The notes below the pieces were generated by a model. The model was not told the DNA's origin. It saw only the letters and a list, made by a program, of their open reading frames with translations, and did not search any database. DNA of 64,000 bases from assembly GCA_019638355.1 (NCBI GenBank), contig JAHBTY010000002.1, forward strand, positions 573,001 through 637,000, read 5' to 3'. Of the stretch, positions 34,050 through 43,680 are shown piece after piece (positions within the stretch are counted from its first letter, which is position 1; each line of letters opens with the position of its first letter). The DNA is from Cyclobacteriaceae bacterium (GTDB taxonomy: Bacteria; Bacteroidota; Bacteroidia; Cytophagales; Cyclobacteriaceae). Position numbers and translations under genes: made by a program.

Positions 34050-36872
34050 ATGTTCCGAATTCTTGTATTGTTGCTGGTTACAGGTACATTAGCCGTTGCC
34101 CAGAAGAAATCTGCCGTTCAGCCCGTAACTAAAAAACCACTTACACCATCTGTTTATGATGGCTGGAAAGACATTACCTACAAGGCCCTTACGCCCGATG
34201 GTATCTATGCGGCCTTTACCATTAACCCACAAGATGGCGATGGCAAAGTTGTATTTCATAATCTGAAAACCAGCACGCAGGATTCTGTAAAGCGTGCATC
34301 AGAAATTGCACTTACGTTCGATAGCCAACACGCGTTGTTTAAAATAAAACCCCAGCATCAATTGGTGAAGGATATGCGCAGGCAGAAAAAGAAAAAGGAA
34401 GATTTGCCTAAAGATTCGCTCGGTATTTTCACCTTCGCTACCCGCAAGACAGAAAAAATTGCCAATGTAAAATCGTTTAAAGTTCCGGAAAAAGCGGGGC
34501 AATGGGCTGCATGGCAATTAGAAGCGTTGAAAGAAGAAAAGGCTAAAGCCAAACCCGATACAGCAAAAAAAGCCGAACCCTCCAAACCTAAAAAAGTTAA
34601 AAAGAACACCGAAGAGAATGGCTACACATTAGTGCTCCGTAATCTCAACACCAATCAAAATTTACAGTTTGGATTTGTGAAGGAGTATGCCTTTGCCAAA
34701 TTTGGGCAAGGACTATTATTCCATAGTACCGGCAACGATTCTACATTGAAACCCGGTATGTATTGGTACGACCTTCAAAAAGCAGAATTAAAACAACTGC
34801 ACGAAGGTAAACCCAAATACAAGTATAAAGGGTTGGCCATAAGCGAAGATGGCACACAAGTTTCTTTCCTGTTGGATAGTGATACCACAAAAGCTCCCAA
34901 TCATTTTTATTCACTTCAATATTGGAAGAATGGCGAAGCAACTGCCACGGCACTGGTTCATGATAAAACCCCACAAGTGCCAGCCAACTGGTTTGTGAGC
35001 GAACACGCCACTCCAAATTTTTCAAAAGACGGAAGCAAACTTTTTTTTGGATTAGCGCCTAAGCCATTGGTGCAAGACACTACGCGCCTGGAAGAAGAAA
35101 TTATTAAAGTAGAAGTATGGAACTGGAAAGACAGTGTGTTGCAAACCCAACAAAACAGTCGCCTGGAGGCAGAGAAAAAGCGTTCGTATCAAACCGCTAT
35201 TAATCTTACCGATAAATCAATTGCATTACTGGGCGGTACAACCATTCCGCAAGTTATGTTGGCCGATGAAGGCAACGCTGCCATTGCGTTAGGCCTATCC
35301 GACTTGCCCTATCGATGGAGCAATTTTTACGATGTTAATACGGCCGAAGATGCCTACATTATTGATGTAAAAACCGGAAACAAAAATAAGATTGCCGAAA
35401 AAGTAAAAGGGAATATTTCCATTTCGCCCAAAGCAAAATTTGTATTTTGGTTTAGCTTGCCCGATACTGCTTGGTTTACATACGATGTGGCTTCAAAACA
35501 AACTCAATCAATCACCAAAACTTTACCCGTTTCGTTTGCCGATGAAGAAGACGATCATCCGGACTATCCTTCTTCGTATGGTTTTGCTGGTTGGTTAGAA
35601 AGCGATACGCGGTTTTTAGTGTACGATCGGTACGATATCTGGTCAATCGACCCGCAAGGAAAAACACCAGCCATCAATCTCACAAAAGTGGGTCGCACTC
35701 AAAAAATAACTTTTAGAAATACCTGGCTTAACCGCGAAGATAAATTTATCAAGACCGATGCCACACTTCTACTTAGTGCATACGATGAGCAAAGCAAAAC
35801 GCTTGGCTATTACAACCTGTCTTTAAAAACGGGTGAACTAAAAAAACTAATCGCAGGCAACTATCGCTATTCCGGTGTAACGAAGGCATTAAACAGCAAT
35901 AATATTCTTTTTACACGTGAAAATTTTACGGAGTTTCCAGATGTGTGGGCCAGTAACCTCACGTTCACCAATCCAAAAAAAATCAGCAATGCCAATCCGC
36001 AACAAAAAAATTACGTGTGGGGAACTGTGGAGCTGGTGAATTACACTTCGCTCGATAATGTTCCATTGCAGGGATTATTATACAAACCCGAAAACTTCGA
36101 TCCGAAAAAGAAATACCCGATGCTGGTATATTTTTACGAGAAGAGCAGTGATGGATTGCATTCGTATTTTAAACCACAACCAGCGTGGTCAATCATTCAA
36201 CGTATTATGTGTGTAAGTAATGGGTACCTGGTTTTTGTTCCGGACATTGTTTACAAAAATGGATTGCCGGGCGAAAGTGCCTACAACTGTATTATGCCCG
36301 GTGTAAATCAATTAATCAACACCGGTTTTGTAGATGAAAAAAATATCGGCATACAAGGGCAAAGCTGGGGCGGCTATCAAACCGCTTACATTATTACACG
36401 CACCAACTTATTTAAAGCGGCCGGTGCAGGTGCAGCCGTAGTAAACATGACGAGTGCCTACGGGGGTATTCGTTGGGGCAGCGGTATGAGCCGCATGTTT
36501 CAATATGAAAAAAGTCAGAGCCGCATTGGCGGAACCTTGTGGGAGAAGCCGCTGTACTTCATTGAAAACTCTCCACTGTTTTATGCTGATAAAATTCAAA
36601 CCCCGGTGTTGATTATGCAAAATGATAAAGACGATGCCGTGCCGTGGTACCAAGGTATTGAGTTTTACATGGCGTTACGCAGGTTACAAAAACCCGTTTG
36701 GATGTTGGTGTACAACGATGAAGTGCACAACCTGCAAAAGCGACAAAACCGAAAAGATTATGATTTGAGGCTGATGCAGTTTTTTGATTACTACCTGAAG
36801 GGCGCACCAGAACCGGAGTGGATGAAGAAGGGGATACCAGCGTTGGAGAAAGGGATTACAAAAGGATATTGA
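34050..36872 (+). CDS. S9 family peptidase (prolyl oligopeptidase-like), secreted
   Basis: 940 residues with a signal peptide (ILVLLLVTGTLAVAQ). A Lys/Glu-rich insertion (around 155-190, KAKPDTAKKAEPSKPKK) interrupts the long propeller region. The C-terminal hydrolase has Ser772 in GIQGQSWGGYQTAY, Asp in MQNDKDDAVPW and His in DEVHNLQKRQ. Predicted periplasmic oligopeptidase; the second such enzyme in the window, only distantly like the one at 28.4 kb. Followed by a hairpin. Confidence 0.91.
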   Translation: MFRILVLLLVTGTLAVAQKKSAVQPVTKKPLTPSVYDGWKDITYKALTPDGIYAAFTINPQDGDGKVVFHNLKTSTQDSVKRASEIALTFDSQHALFKIKPQHQLVKDMRRQKKKKEDLPKDSLGIFTFATRKTEKIANVKSFKVPEKAGQWAAWQLEALKEEKAKAKPDTAKKAEPSKPKKVKKNTEENGYTLVLRNLNTNQNLQFGFVKEYAFAKFGQGLLFHSTGNDSTLKPGMYWYDLQKAELKQLHEGKPKYKYKGLAISEDGTQVSFLLDSDTTKAPNHFYSLQYWKNGEATATALVHDKTPQVPANWFVSEHATPNFSKDGSKLFFGLAPKPLVQDTTRLEEEIIKVEVWNWKDSVLQTQQNSRLEAEKKRSYQTAINLTDKSIALLGGTTIPQVMLADEGNAAIALGLSDLPYRWSNFYDVNTAEDAYIIDVKTGNKNKIAEKVKGNISISPKAKFVFWFSLPDTAWFTYDVASKQTQSITKTLPVSFADEEDDHPDYPSSYGFAGWLESDTRFLVYDRYDIWSIDPQGKTPAINLTKVGRTQKITFRNTWLNREDKFIKTDATLLLSAYDEQSKTLGYYNLSLKTGELKKLIAGNYRYSGVTKALNSNNILFTRENFTEFPDVWASNLTFTNPKKISNANPQQKNYVWGTVELVNYTSLDNVPLQGLLYKPENFDPKKKYPMLVYFYEKSSDGLHSYFKPQPAWSIIQRIMCVSNGYLVFVPDIVYKNGLPGESAYNCIMPGVNQLINTGFVDEKNIGIQGQSWGGYQTAYIITRTNLFKAAGAGAAVVNMTSAYGGIRWGSGMSRMFQYEKSQSRIGGTLWEKPLYFIENSPLFYADKIQTPVLIMQNDKDDAVPWYQGIEFYMALRRLQKPVWMLVYNDEVHNLQKRQNRKDYDLRLMQFFDYYLKGAPEPEWMKKGIPALEKGITKGY

Positions 36873-36896
36873 AATCAATAGGCAAAAAACAACTAT

Positions 36897-36929
36897 CAGT
36901 AGGCAATGTGGTTTTCACATTGCCTACTG
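36897..36929. terminator. 14-bp hairpin between convergent genes
   Basis: CAGTAGGCAATGTG (36897-36910) pairs perfectly with 36916-36929 around the loop gtttt. There is no immediate T-run on the plus strand; on the minus strand GTTTTTT follows about 9 bases on. It probably ends transcription from both sides. Confidence 0.6.
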
Positions 36930-36945
36930 CTTTCAGTCAATTGAG

Positions 36946-37908
36946 TTAAAGTCTAAACTGTATGGGTAATCTTATCTCTTGAGGAACAGGAACTCCTCTT
37001 AAGGTACCAGGCTTCCACTTGGGTGAGGTTGATACTACTCTCACCGCTTCCTCATCACAACCGCCTCCTATACCTTGCAAAACTTGAACGTCTTTAATGC
37101 TTCCATCGGAGTCAACAAGAAACTTTAACATAACCTGTCCCTCAATTTTCTCTTTTCTTGCCTGCTTCGGGTATTTAAGATTCCGGGCAATATGTCCGTA
37201 AAAGGCAGTCATTCCTCCCTTAGGTTCAGCGGTTAGCTCCATTACTACCACTGGATTTGGTGTTTTATTTAAAGATCGCATCACCAGAAACACAAAATGC
37301 TGGTCAACCGGTATTTCTGCCTGAACTGCTGGTTGCCAAGTACCAAGTTTATTGAATGCATTCTTTATAGCTTCTGATTCGGGTTTTGTTAATACGTCCT
37401 TTACTATACCCGCTTTTGATACTGAAAACCTGACTTCAATAGGAAATTTCTGGTTAAAAAAAGCTGAGTCGCCTTTTAGTAGTTCGGCTAATTCATTGTA
37501 GAATTGGGGCCACCCGCCAGTATAATTAGCCGATTGTCCAAAATCTGTACTTAGATTGATCTTGTTTAAGTTAGGATCTTCCTCCAAAATTTTGTCAAAT
37601 GAAAGATTGAGCGCGCTGAGAAGAATAAATCGTTTATTCATTAATATCTTCAAGTTCGCTTCGGTAGAAGCCTGAATTGACGATGTTTCATAACCAATGG
37701 AAGAAATAACTAATTGATCATTGATGCCCAACTCCAATTCAGCATAACCCAAGTGGTTAGAAATTGCACTCTTACTTGCTGTTGAAATTATGTTTGCCCC
37801 TTTAATTGGTTTTTTAGATTCACCATCTACTATCTGGACAACAATTTTTCTATTCTGAGCAATTCCATTTGACCAGAATAAAAGCAAAAACAACAGTATT
37901 CTCCGCAT
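36946..37908 (-). CDS. TonB C-terminal domain protein with carboxypeptidase-regulatory-like domain
   Basis: 320 residues. The signal peptide (ILLFLLLFWSNGIAQ) is followed by a beta-sandwich of the CarbopepD type (VQIVDGESKKPIKGANI, residues 22-100), a middle region of unknown type, and a TonB-C domain at 235-320 (KYPKQARKEKIEGQVMLKF, LVDSDGSIKDVQVLQGIGGG). Unlike true TonB it has no inner-membrane anchor or proline spacer, so it is probably a periplasmic or surface protein using the fold for binding rather than energy transfer. Confidence 0.82.
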   Translation of the reverse strand: MRRILLFLLLFWSNGIAQNRKIVVQIVDGESKKPIKGANIISTASKSAISNHLGYAELELGINDQLVISSIGYETSSIQASTEANLKILMNKRFILLSALNLSFDKILEEDPNLNKINLSTDFGQSANYTGGWPQFYNELAELLKGDSAFFNQKFPIEVRFSVSKAGIVKDVLTKPESEAIKNAFNKLGTWQPAVQAEIPVDQHFVFLVMRSLNKTPNPVVVMELTAEPKGGMTAFYGHIARNLKYPKQARKEKIEGQVMLKFLVDSDGSIKDVQVLQGIGGGCDEEAVRVVSTSPKWKPGTLRGVPVPQEIRLPIQFRL

Positions 37909-38000
37909 AACTATAGTATAGTAAGCTAAATTATAAACTAATCAATAGAAAGCAATTGATGAATCGTAATCTTATCCGGATTTCAATAAAACTGAATTGT

Positions 38001-38028
38001 TTTGGTACGCAACCTTTTAATAGGTTTG
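38001..38028 (+). promoter_or_regulatory. Promoter for the TPR protein gene
   Basis: TTTG (38001-38004), 16 bases, TAGGTTTG (38021-38028), 22 bases before the ATG. Confidence 0.5.
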
Positions 38029-38050
38029 TCTGTCTTAAAAAGAAAACATT

Positions 38051-38995
38051 ATGCGTGCGCTGCTATTCATCCTCATTTCAACCGTTTCCGCCTTCGGCCA
38101 ATCGGTAACTACCGGCAAACAACTGTGGGAACAGAAAAAATATGCCGAAGCCCGTAAGCAACTCTTGGCTATTAAAAAAGATAACAAAGACTTTGCAGCT
38201 GCGCAGTATTATTTAGGCCGTGTAGCCTTCGATGAAAAGAAATATGATGAGGCAGAAGAATTTTTTGAAACAGCCATTGATACCAACGATAAAGTTGCTG
38301 ACTACCACACCTGGTATGGCAACACCTTAGGCACCATTGCGGCCGATGCCAATTTGTTTAAGCAGGCTTCACTTGGCCCTAAAATGAAAAGTGCGTGGGA
38401 GAAAGCCGTTCAACTTGATCCTAAAACAGTTGATGCCCGTGAATCTTTAATTCAATATTACCTGCAAGCACCAGCAATTGCAGGTGGTAGTGTAGATAAA
38501 GCCATTGAAATGGCAAATGAAATTAAAAAGTTAAATCCCGCTGAAGGTCATCGGCAGTTGGGCAACATCTATTATCGCGAAAAAAGGTATTCCGAAGCCG
38601 AAAAGGAGTTTATCGCAATGACAAAAATAGATGCCGCCCTTACTCCAGGGCTTGCTAATTTTTACGTTTTGCAAAAACAATATGAAAAAGCATTCGCTTT
38701 ATTTGAAACTTCCCTCAAACAAAATCCAGATGATATGTTGGCTACCTACCAGATTGGTAAACTAAGCGCAGTTTCTGGTCAGCAATTAGATCGGGGCGAA
38801 GCTTGTTTGAAAAAGTACCTTACCTACACGCCTCAAAAAAATGAACCCAGCCACGCGGGAGCCAACATGCGGCTGGCACAGATTATGGAAAAGCGTGGAA
38901 AAAAATCAGAAGCTAAATTGTTGTATGAGCTTGCCTTAAAAGGTGATGCTACATTGAAGGAAGCTAAAGAAGGCCTGGCGCGCGTGTCAAAGTAA
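38051..38995 (+). CDS. Secreted tetratricopeptide-repeat protein
   Basis: 314 residues with a signal peptide (ALLFILISTVSAFGQ). TPR units run through most of the length (YAEARKQLLAIKKDNKDFAA; YDEAEEFFETAIDTNDKVAD; YSEAEKEFIAMTKIDAALTP; YEKAFALFETSLKQNPDDML). It is a periplasmic scaffold with no catalytic motif; the partner is unknown. It has its own promoter and is not closely linked to neighbours. Confidence 0.85.
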   Translation: MRALLFILISTVSAFGQSVTTGKQLWEQKKYAEARKQLLAIKKDNKDFAAAQYYLGRVAFDEKKYDEAEEFFETAIDTNDKVADYHTWYGNTLGTIAADANLFKQASLGPKMKSAWEKAVQLDPKTVDARESLIQYYLQAPAIAGGSVDKAIEMANEIKKLNPAEGHRQLGNIYYREKRYSEAEKEFIAMTKIDAALTPGLANFYVLQKQYEKAFALFETSLKQNPDDMLATYQIGKLSAVSGQQLDRGEACLKKYLTYTPQKNEPSHAGANMRLAQIMEKRGKKSEAKLLYELALKGDATLKEAKEGLARVSK

Positions 38996-39089
38996 AGCCC
39001 ACCTGGTATCTGTTAATTCGATCATTTTTTAATGGCTATAACTATTTTATAAGAGACCTTTGTAAATTCGCTGCTCTTTTTGTTTACGT

Positions 39090-39554
39090 ATGAAGCAGTT
39101 CTTTTTGAAATGGTATAGTTACAACGCCTGGGCCAACCGCAGTATAATTGAGTGCCTTGAAAAACAATCGGTTAACGATGAAAAAATTCTTACCATTTTA
39201 GGCCACCTGGTAAGTGCCAATTTTATCTGGCTCAATCGTATTAAGGGTTTACCCAAAAGTGAATACAAACTTTGGGGCGAGTACACGTTGCCACAGCTTA
39301 AAATCATGATTGAAGAAGCTGACAAACTTTGGATGGAGTTTATTGAAGCCACCGATGACTTTAACCGGATACTCAAATACAATAACTATGTAGGCGATTA
39401 TTTCGAGAACAATGTAGAACAAATTATGATTCATTTGGTTAATCATGGAAGTTATCACCGGGGGCAAGTGGCTATGCTGCTACGGCAAAAAGGATTTGAA
39501 CCGGTTAATACCGATTATATTACGTACGACCGGGTACTGTCTGGTCAACTTTAA
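39090..39554 (+). CDS. DinB-family four-helix protein
   Basis: 154 residues matching the DinB/YfiT-like metal-binding four-helix bundle: WYSYNAWANRSIIECL at the start, a His in ILGHLVSANFIWLNRI and the pair HLVNHGSYHRGQ near 115-127, which supply the three metal ligands. Family members include thiol transferases; the substrate here is unknown. It is followed 30 bases later by the dienelactone hydrolase gene, possibly cotranscribed. Confidence 0.88.
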   Translation: MKQFFLKWYSYNAWANRSIIECLEKQSVNDEKILTILGHLVSANFIWLNRIKGLPKSEYKLWGEYTLPQLKIMIEEADKLWMEFIEATDDFNRILKYNNYVGDYFENNVEQIMIHLVNHGSYHRGQVAMLLRQKGFEPVNTDYITYDRVLSGQL

Positions 39555-39584
39555 AAACAACTAACTCACTAAATTTCATTCATT

Positions 39585-40442
39585 ATGAAAAAGGGAAAAT
39601 TACTACTACTGCTGCTGATTGCAACAATTGCAGTACGCGCACAAGAGCTTACGCTTAATGATGGCATCACCATTTGCCACACTTCTGTAACCGAAAAATT
39701 TGCCTTGTTTGCACAAGACGCTGACTTTAACATGTCGCACCCCGATCCACTGCCTTATATCCACGTAAGTGAAAGCGGTAATATGGTTACGTTTAAAACT
39801 CCCGATGGTAAAGAGGCCAGTGGTTATGTGTTGATGGCCAAATCAAAAACCAACAACTGGATTTTTGTATTTCAGGAGTGGTGGGGTTTGAACGACCACA
39901 TTAAGCGCGAAGCCGAAAAACTTTATAATGATTTAGGTAATGTAAATGTATTGGCGTTGGATATGTACGATGGCAAAGTTGCCACTGCGCGCGAAGATGC
40001 CGGAAAATACATGGGTGAGTTTAAACAAGATCGCGGTAACGCTATTGTAAAAGGCGCGTTGGAGTATGCCGGTAAAAATGCAAAAGTGGGAACCATCGGC
40101 TGGTGTTTTGGCGGTGGCCAATCCATGCAGGCAACATTAACAGCCGGCAAGCAAGCTGCGGGTTGCGTAATCTATTACGGTATGCCAGAATCGGATATCG
40201 AAAAATTAAAAACCCTGAATGCCGATGTGCTGAACATCTGGCCTACACAAGATCAATGGATCAATAAGGAAATGATGGACAAGTTTGAAGCCAACATGAA
40301 AGCTGCCGGTAAAAAATTAACAACCAAGGCCTACGATGCCGATCATGCATTTGCTAATCCAAGTAACCCTAAGTTCAATCAGGAGTTTACAGCCGATGCC
40401 TACAAGCATACGCTTGAGTTTTTCAAAGCCCGACTAAAATAA
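39585..40442 (+). CDS. Dienelactone hydrolase family protein, secreted
   Basis: 285 residues with a signal peptide (LLLLLLIATIAVRAQ). It is an alpha/beta hydrolase of the DLH type: EWWGLNDHIKREAEKL, nucleophile Cys174 in GWCFGGGQ, Asp in IWPTQDQW and His in DADHAFANPS. Cysteine as nucleophile is typical for this family. Secretion is unusual for classical aromatic-degradation enzymes, so it probably acts on another ester or lactone. An N-terminal stretch of about 55 residues (residues 20-75) precedes the hydrolase fold. Confidence 0.88.
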   Translation: MKKGKLLLLLLIATIAVRAQELTLNDGITICHTSVTEKFALFAQDADFNMSHPDPLPYIHVSESGNMVTFKTPDGKEASGYVLMAKSKTNNWIFVFQEWWGLNDHIKREAEKLYNDLGNVNVLALDMYDGKVATAREDAGKYMGEFKQDRGNAIVKGALEYAGKNAKVGTIGWCFGGGQSMQATLTAGKQAAGCVIYYGMPESDIEKLKTLNADVLNIWPTQDQWINKEMMDKFEANMKAAGKKLTTKAYDADHAFANPSNPKFNQEFTADAYKHTLEFFKARLK

Positions 40443-40452
40443 ATTTGAAGAC

Positions 40453-40504
40453 GAGTTGATTTGAAGATTTGAAAACATAAGTCTTTCGGTCTTCACATCA
40501 ACTC
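40453..40504. terminator. Hairpin between convergent genes
   Basis: GAGTTGAT (40453-40460) pairs with ATCAACTC (40497-40504), extended inside by GAAGA/TCTTC. It lies between the dienelactone hydrolase and CBS genes. The T-run is weak on both strands. Confidence 0.5.
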
Positions 40505-40521
40505 ATTTACTAATCCCCAAA

Positions 40522-40947
40522 TTAGTATTGCTCTAACATATACCGAATCACATCGGTAGTAGTTACAATGCCTACCAATTTGGTGTCATCATTTTCATCC
40601 ACCACGGGTAGTGCATGAAATTCTTCTGTGGATAAGATTTCTGCAACGTCTCGTATAGTTTCGGTTGATTTAACCACGCGTGGCCTGTGCGACATTACCT
40701 GCGAGATGGTAAGCATGTCAAATACAGCTTCATCGGCATCATCTTGCCCGGCAAATAAACTGCTAAATGTTAATCTGTTTAAATCTGTTTTGCTGATTAT
40801 ACCCACCAGTTGTTTACCATAAACAACTGGCACATGGCGAATGCCATGCTTGCGGATAAGGTCTCGCACATCGGTTAGCTTGTCTTCCAATTGCACCACA
40901 TGCAAATTTTTTGTCATAATGGCGTTTACGAGTTCACGCTTTCTCAT
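40522..40947 (-). CDS. CBS-domain pair protein
   Basis: About 141 residues from ATG 40947 (MRKRELVNAIM); the frame extends to a GTG at 40983, which is less likely. Two CBS domains in tandem: IMTKNLHVVQLEDKLTDVRD with HVPVVYGKQLVGIISKTDL, and VMSHRPRVVKSTETIRDVAE with ALPVVDENDDTKLVGIVTTT. Such pairs bind adenine nucleotides and regulate partners, here unidentified. Confidence 0.88.
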   Translation of the reverse strand: MRKRELVNAIMTKNLHVVQLEDKLTDVRDLIRKHGIRHVPVVYGKQLVGIISKTDLNRLTFSSLFAGQDDADEAVFDMLTISQVMSHRPRVVKSTETIRDVAEILSTEEFHALPVVDENDDTKLVGIVTTTDVIRYMLEQY

Positions 40948-41049
40948 AGTAGTATGGGTTAATGTAAAGTTCTCTTTGTTCACTAACTCAAGATCACTTT
41001 CTCATTACTACTATAACATGAGATAACTCAGATTACGATATGATTTTTA

Positions 41050-42696
41050 TCACTCCCAAACCACCACCCCTGGCTGCGTGTGGTACCAGGTAGGATATTT
41101 AGGTAGATGTATTTTCTCTACTTCGTTTCGTTTTACTTTTAAGGTGGGCGTGAGTAACCCATTCTCAACAGTCCAATCTGTCTTCATCACTACAATTTTC
41201 TCAAGTTTTTCATACGTTTCCAGCGCAGGGTTAATCTGTGCTAACGAACTTTCTAGTCCTGCAATCAATTCATCTTTTGATTTCGCTTTGCCACTCGCTG
41301 AAAGAATTACCAACGCAATAGGTTGCGGTATGCCCATACCTACTACACAAACCTGATCGATATCGGGGTTAGCCAATAATTTCATTTCTATTGGAGTGGG
41401 CGCAATGTATTTGCCTTTATCGGTTTTAAACTGATCTTTTACCCGGCCTGTTATCTTCAAAAATCCATCGCTCGAAATTTCTCCCTGGTCGCCTGTTTTT
41501 AAATAACCATCTTCATCAAACAACTCGTTGGTAAGTTCTGGTTCTTTATAATATCCTAGCGTGAGTCCAGGACACTTCACCCGTATCTCACCACCTGCTG
41601 CAATTTTTACCTGCAACCCTTTAAAGGGTGTACCTACCGTGCCATGCCGGTTTGCCTCATTGCGATTAAAGTGTGCATACACACAATCTTCTGTCATTCC
41701 ATACGCTTGTAAAATGCGCACACCTAACTTTTCATACCACTGCAATAAGTCAATTGAAATAGGTGCCGCGCCACTAAAAATTTGTTTTGCGCGTGAAAGC
41801 CCGATGCCTTTTTTGATTTTGTTTTTGATTAGCGAACTCACGAGTGGAATTTTTAGCAGCGTGTCTAATTTTTTCTGCGGAAGTTTTTCCAGAATTTTTT
41901 CCTGAAACTTTGCCCAGATGCGTGGCACCGCAAAGAAATGTGTGGGTTGTGTATCGGCCAGGTTTTTTGGAAACGACTCAAGTGTTTCCGGAAAAGAAAA
42001 TGTTCCTCCCTGATAAACACCCATCAACTCGATGCCCATGCGTTCGGCAATGTGGCTCATGGGTAAGTATGAAAATAAAATCGGGTGCATTTGTATGCCC
42101 AACTCACTTGTGCCTTGCTGAATGGTACGATCAAAAGCCCCTACTGAATGCATTACCCCTTTTGGTTTACCGGTTGTGCCCGATGTGTACATAATGGTTA
42201 ACAGGTCGTCTTGTTTCCAGTCATGAGGTTCCTTCAAAGGTTCGTATTTTGTCAACCAATCTTCCCAGGTATGGTCCGCTTTTGTTCCATAGGTTGAAAT
42301 GCCCAGTGTAATTATATTGGCCGGAATTCCACTTCTCTGTTCTTCAAAATTATCGAGCTTACCCGCTATAATCAGTACTGATTCACTATGCTCCAGAAGT
42401 TGCTTTATGGAGGATGCTGTGAGTGTTGCATAAAGCGGAACTGAAACATAACCCGCCATCATAATCGCCAGATCGGCCATTATCCAATGAGCGCAGTTTT
42501 TAGAGATAAGTGCCACATTACTTCCTTGCTGGAAGTTGTATGATTTTAACCCGGTGGCGATGCGTCTTATTTCTTCACCGGCTTGTTGATAGGTCCAGGT
42601 TTTCCACTGGCCATTAAAGGGCTGACGTAAAAAAAGCTGAGTAGGAATCTCCCGCTCCCACTTTAGAAACTGCAGCAGAGGCGTGCTTGCATTCAT
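41050..42696 (-). CDS. Long-chain acyl-CoA synthetase (AMP-binding)
   Basis: 548 residues of the ANL superfamily. P-loop TIMYTSGTTGKPKGVMHS lies near 168-185, with the motif YGMTED, the hinge region LKTGDQGEISSDGFLKITGR, and KDQFKTDKGKYIAPTPIE. It activates fatty acids as acyl-AMP and then acyl-CoA. It is monocistronic, with 76 bases to the PorP/SprF gene downstream on the same strand. Confidence 0.92.
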   Translation of the reverse strand: MNASTPLLQFLKWEREIPTQLFLRQPFNGQWKTWTYQQAGEEIRRIATGLKSYNFQQGSNVALISKNCAHWIMADLAIMMAGYVSVPLYATLTASSIKQLLEHSESVLIIAGKLDNFEEQRSGIPANIITLGISTYGTKADHTWEDWLTKYEPLKEPHDWKQDDLLTIMYTSGTTGKPKGVMHSVGAFDRTIQQGTSELGIQMHPILFSYLPMSHIAERMGIELMGVYQGGTFSFPETLESFPKNLADTQPTHFFAVPRIWAKFQEKILEKLPQKKLDTLLKIPLVSSLIKNKIKKGIGLSRAKQIFSGAAPISIDLLQWYEKLGVRILQAYGMTEDCVYAHFNRNEANRHGTVGTPFKGLQVKIAAGGEIRVKCPGLTLGYYKEPELTNELFDEDGYLKTGDQGEISSDGFLKITGRVKDQFKTDKGKYIAPTPIEMKLLANPDIDQVCVVGMGIPQPIALVILSASGKAKSKDELIAGLESSLAQINPALETYEKLEKIVVMKTDWTVENGLLTPTLKVKRNEVEKIHLPKYPTWYHTQPGVVVWE

Positions 42697-42772
42697 AGGC
42701 TTGGGTTTTAATAGAGTCTATTTAACAATATAAACTCAGAAACAAAAGAAAATTGAGGCGTGGTGGTAGGAT

Positions 42773-43675
42773 TTAAAAATTGCGGATGGTAGTTAAATCA
42801 TGAAAGTTGAGTAAGCCCAGGCGCACACCCAGTGTAACTTCGTGCGTAGTAAACTGCACTCCTACCGATTTGCCCGTAGGTAATTCAAACACATATCCAA
42901 ACCGGAGGTTATCGCCCAGGTTAATCTGGGCCAGTGCTCCATACGTAGAAAAATTGCGCGTAAACAACCCCAACGTATAACTATCATCTACTTTTATAGC
43001 TGTACCATAATCCAACGATACCGGTGCACCACCTACTACACGACCCAGCACCCATGGCTTTACTTTTATCCGATACGAAAGTTGAAAAACATAGCCCGCC
43101 AGCGCATACGCATGTTGATTGTATAAACTCGTGCTTAACTCCTCAACAGTAGTAGTTGCTTTTAATAACTTGGGTACGGAGAGCCCCAACATAAATTTAT
43201 CGCCACGCAAAAGTAAACCAGTACCCAAATTAGGTTTCCATTCACTTACATTGGAAAACTTACCATCAGCCGGATTAAAATTTACTTGGGAATAATCTGT
43301 TTGGTAATTGATAAATCCGCCCTGTAATCCAAACGAAAGTTTCAGATCGGGGCTGAGGGGTACATGATAACTGTAGGCTAAAGTTGCTTCCGTAGTTTTA
43401 TCGGCCCCAACCCGATCTTGTAAAACCAGTAAACCCAAACCCATTCTGTTGTTGGATAAGGCCGTGTGTCCGCTGGCATTCATGGTTACCGGGCTGCCTT
43501 CAAAGCCAGCCCACTGTTTACGATACATAACCGAAGCCGAAAAATCAGTAGTGCTACCCGAATAGGCCGGGTTAATCAACAGCGGATTGTTAAGGTAGTG
43601 TGAATACAACGGATCTTGTTGAGCAACAGCATTCCAATTTGCCAAGAGTAACAGTATGTACAACAGCTTCTTCAT
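42773..43675 (-). CDS. PorP/SprF-family T9SS outer-membrane protein (module A)
   Basis: 300 residues. The signal peptide (LLYILLLLANWNAVAQ) is followed by the family start QQDPLYSHYLNNPLLINPAY and a beta-barrel ending in TTIRNF. PorP/SprF proteins partner type-B T9SS substrates such as SprB at the outer membrane. It lies 5 bases after the type-B adhesin. The mature protein differs from the copy at 50368-51270 at only two residues (Ile/Leu and Glu/Asp), while the signal peptides differ almost completely. Confidence 0.93.
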   Translation of the reverse strand: MKKLLYILLLLANWNAVAQQDPLYSHYLNNPLLINPAYSGSTTDFSASVMYRKQWAGFEGSPVTMNASGHTALSNNRMGLGLLVLQDRVGADKTTEATLAYSYHVPLSPDLKLSFGLQGGFINYQTDYSQVNFNPADGKFSNVSEWKPNLGTGLLLRGDKFMLGLSVPKLLKATTTVEELSTSLYNQHAYALAGYVFQLSYRIKVKPWVLGRVVGGAPVSLDYGTAIKVDDSYTLGLFTRNFSTYGALAQINLGDNLRFGYVFELPTGKSVGVQFTTHEVTLGVRLGLLNFHDLTTIRNF

Positions 43676-43680
43676 GGTAC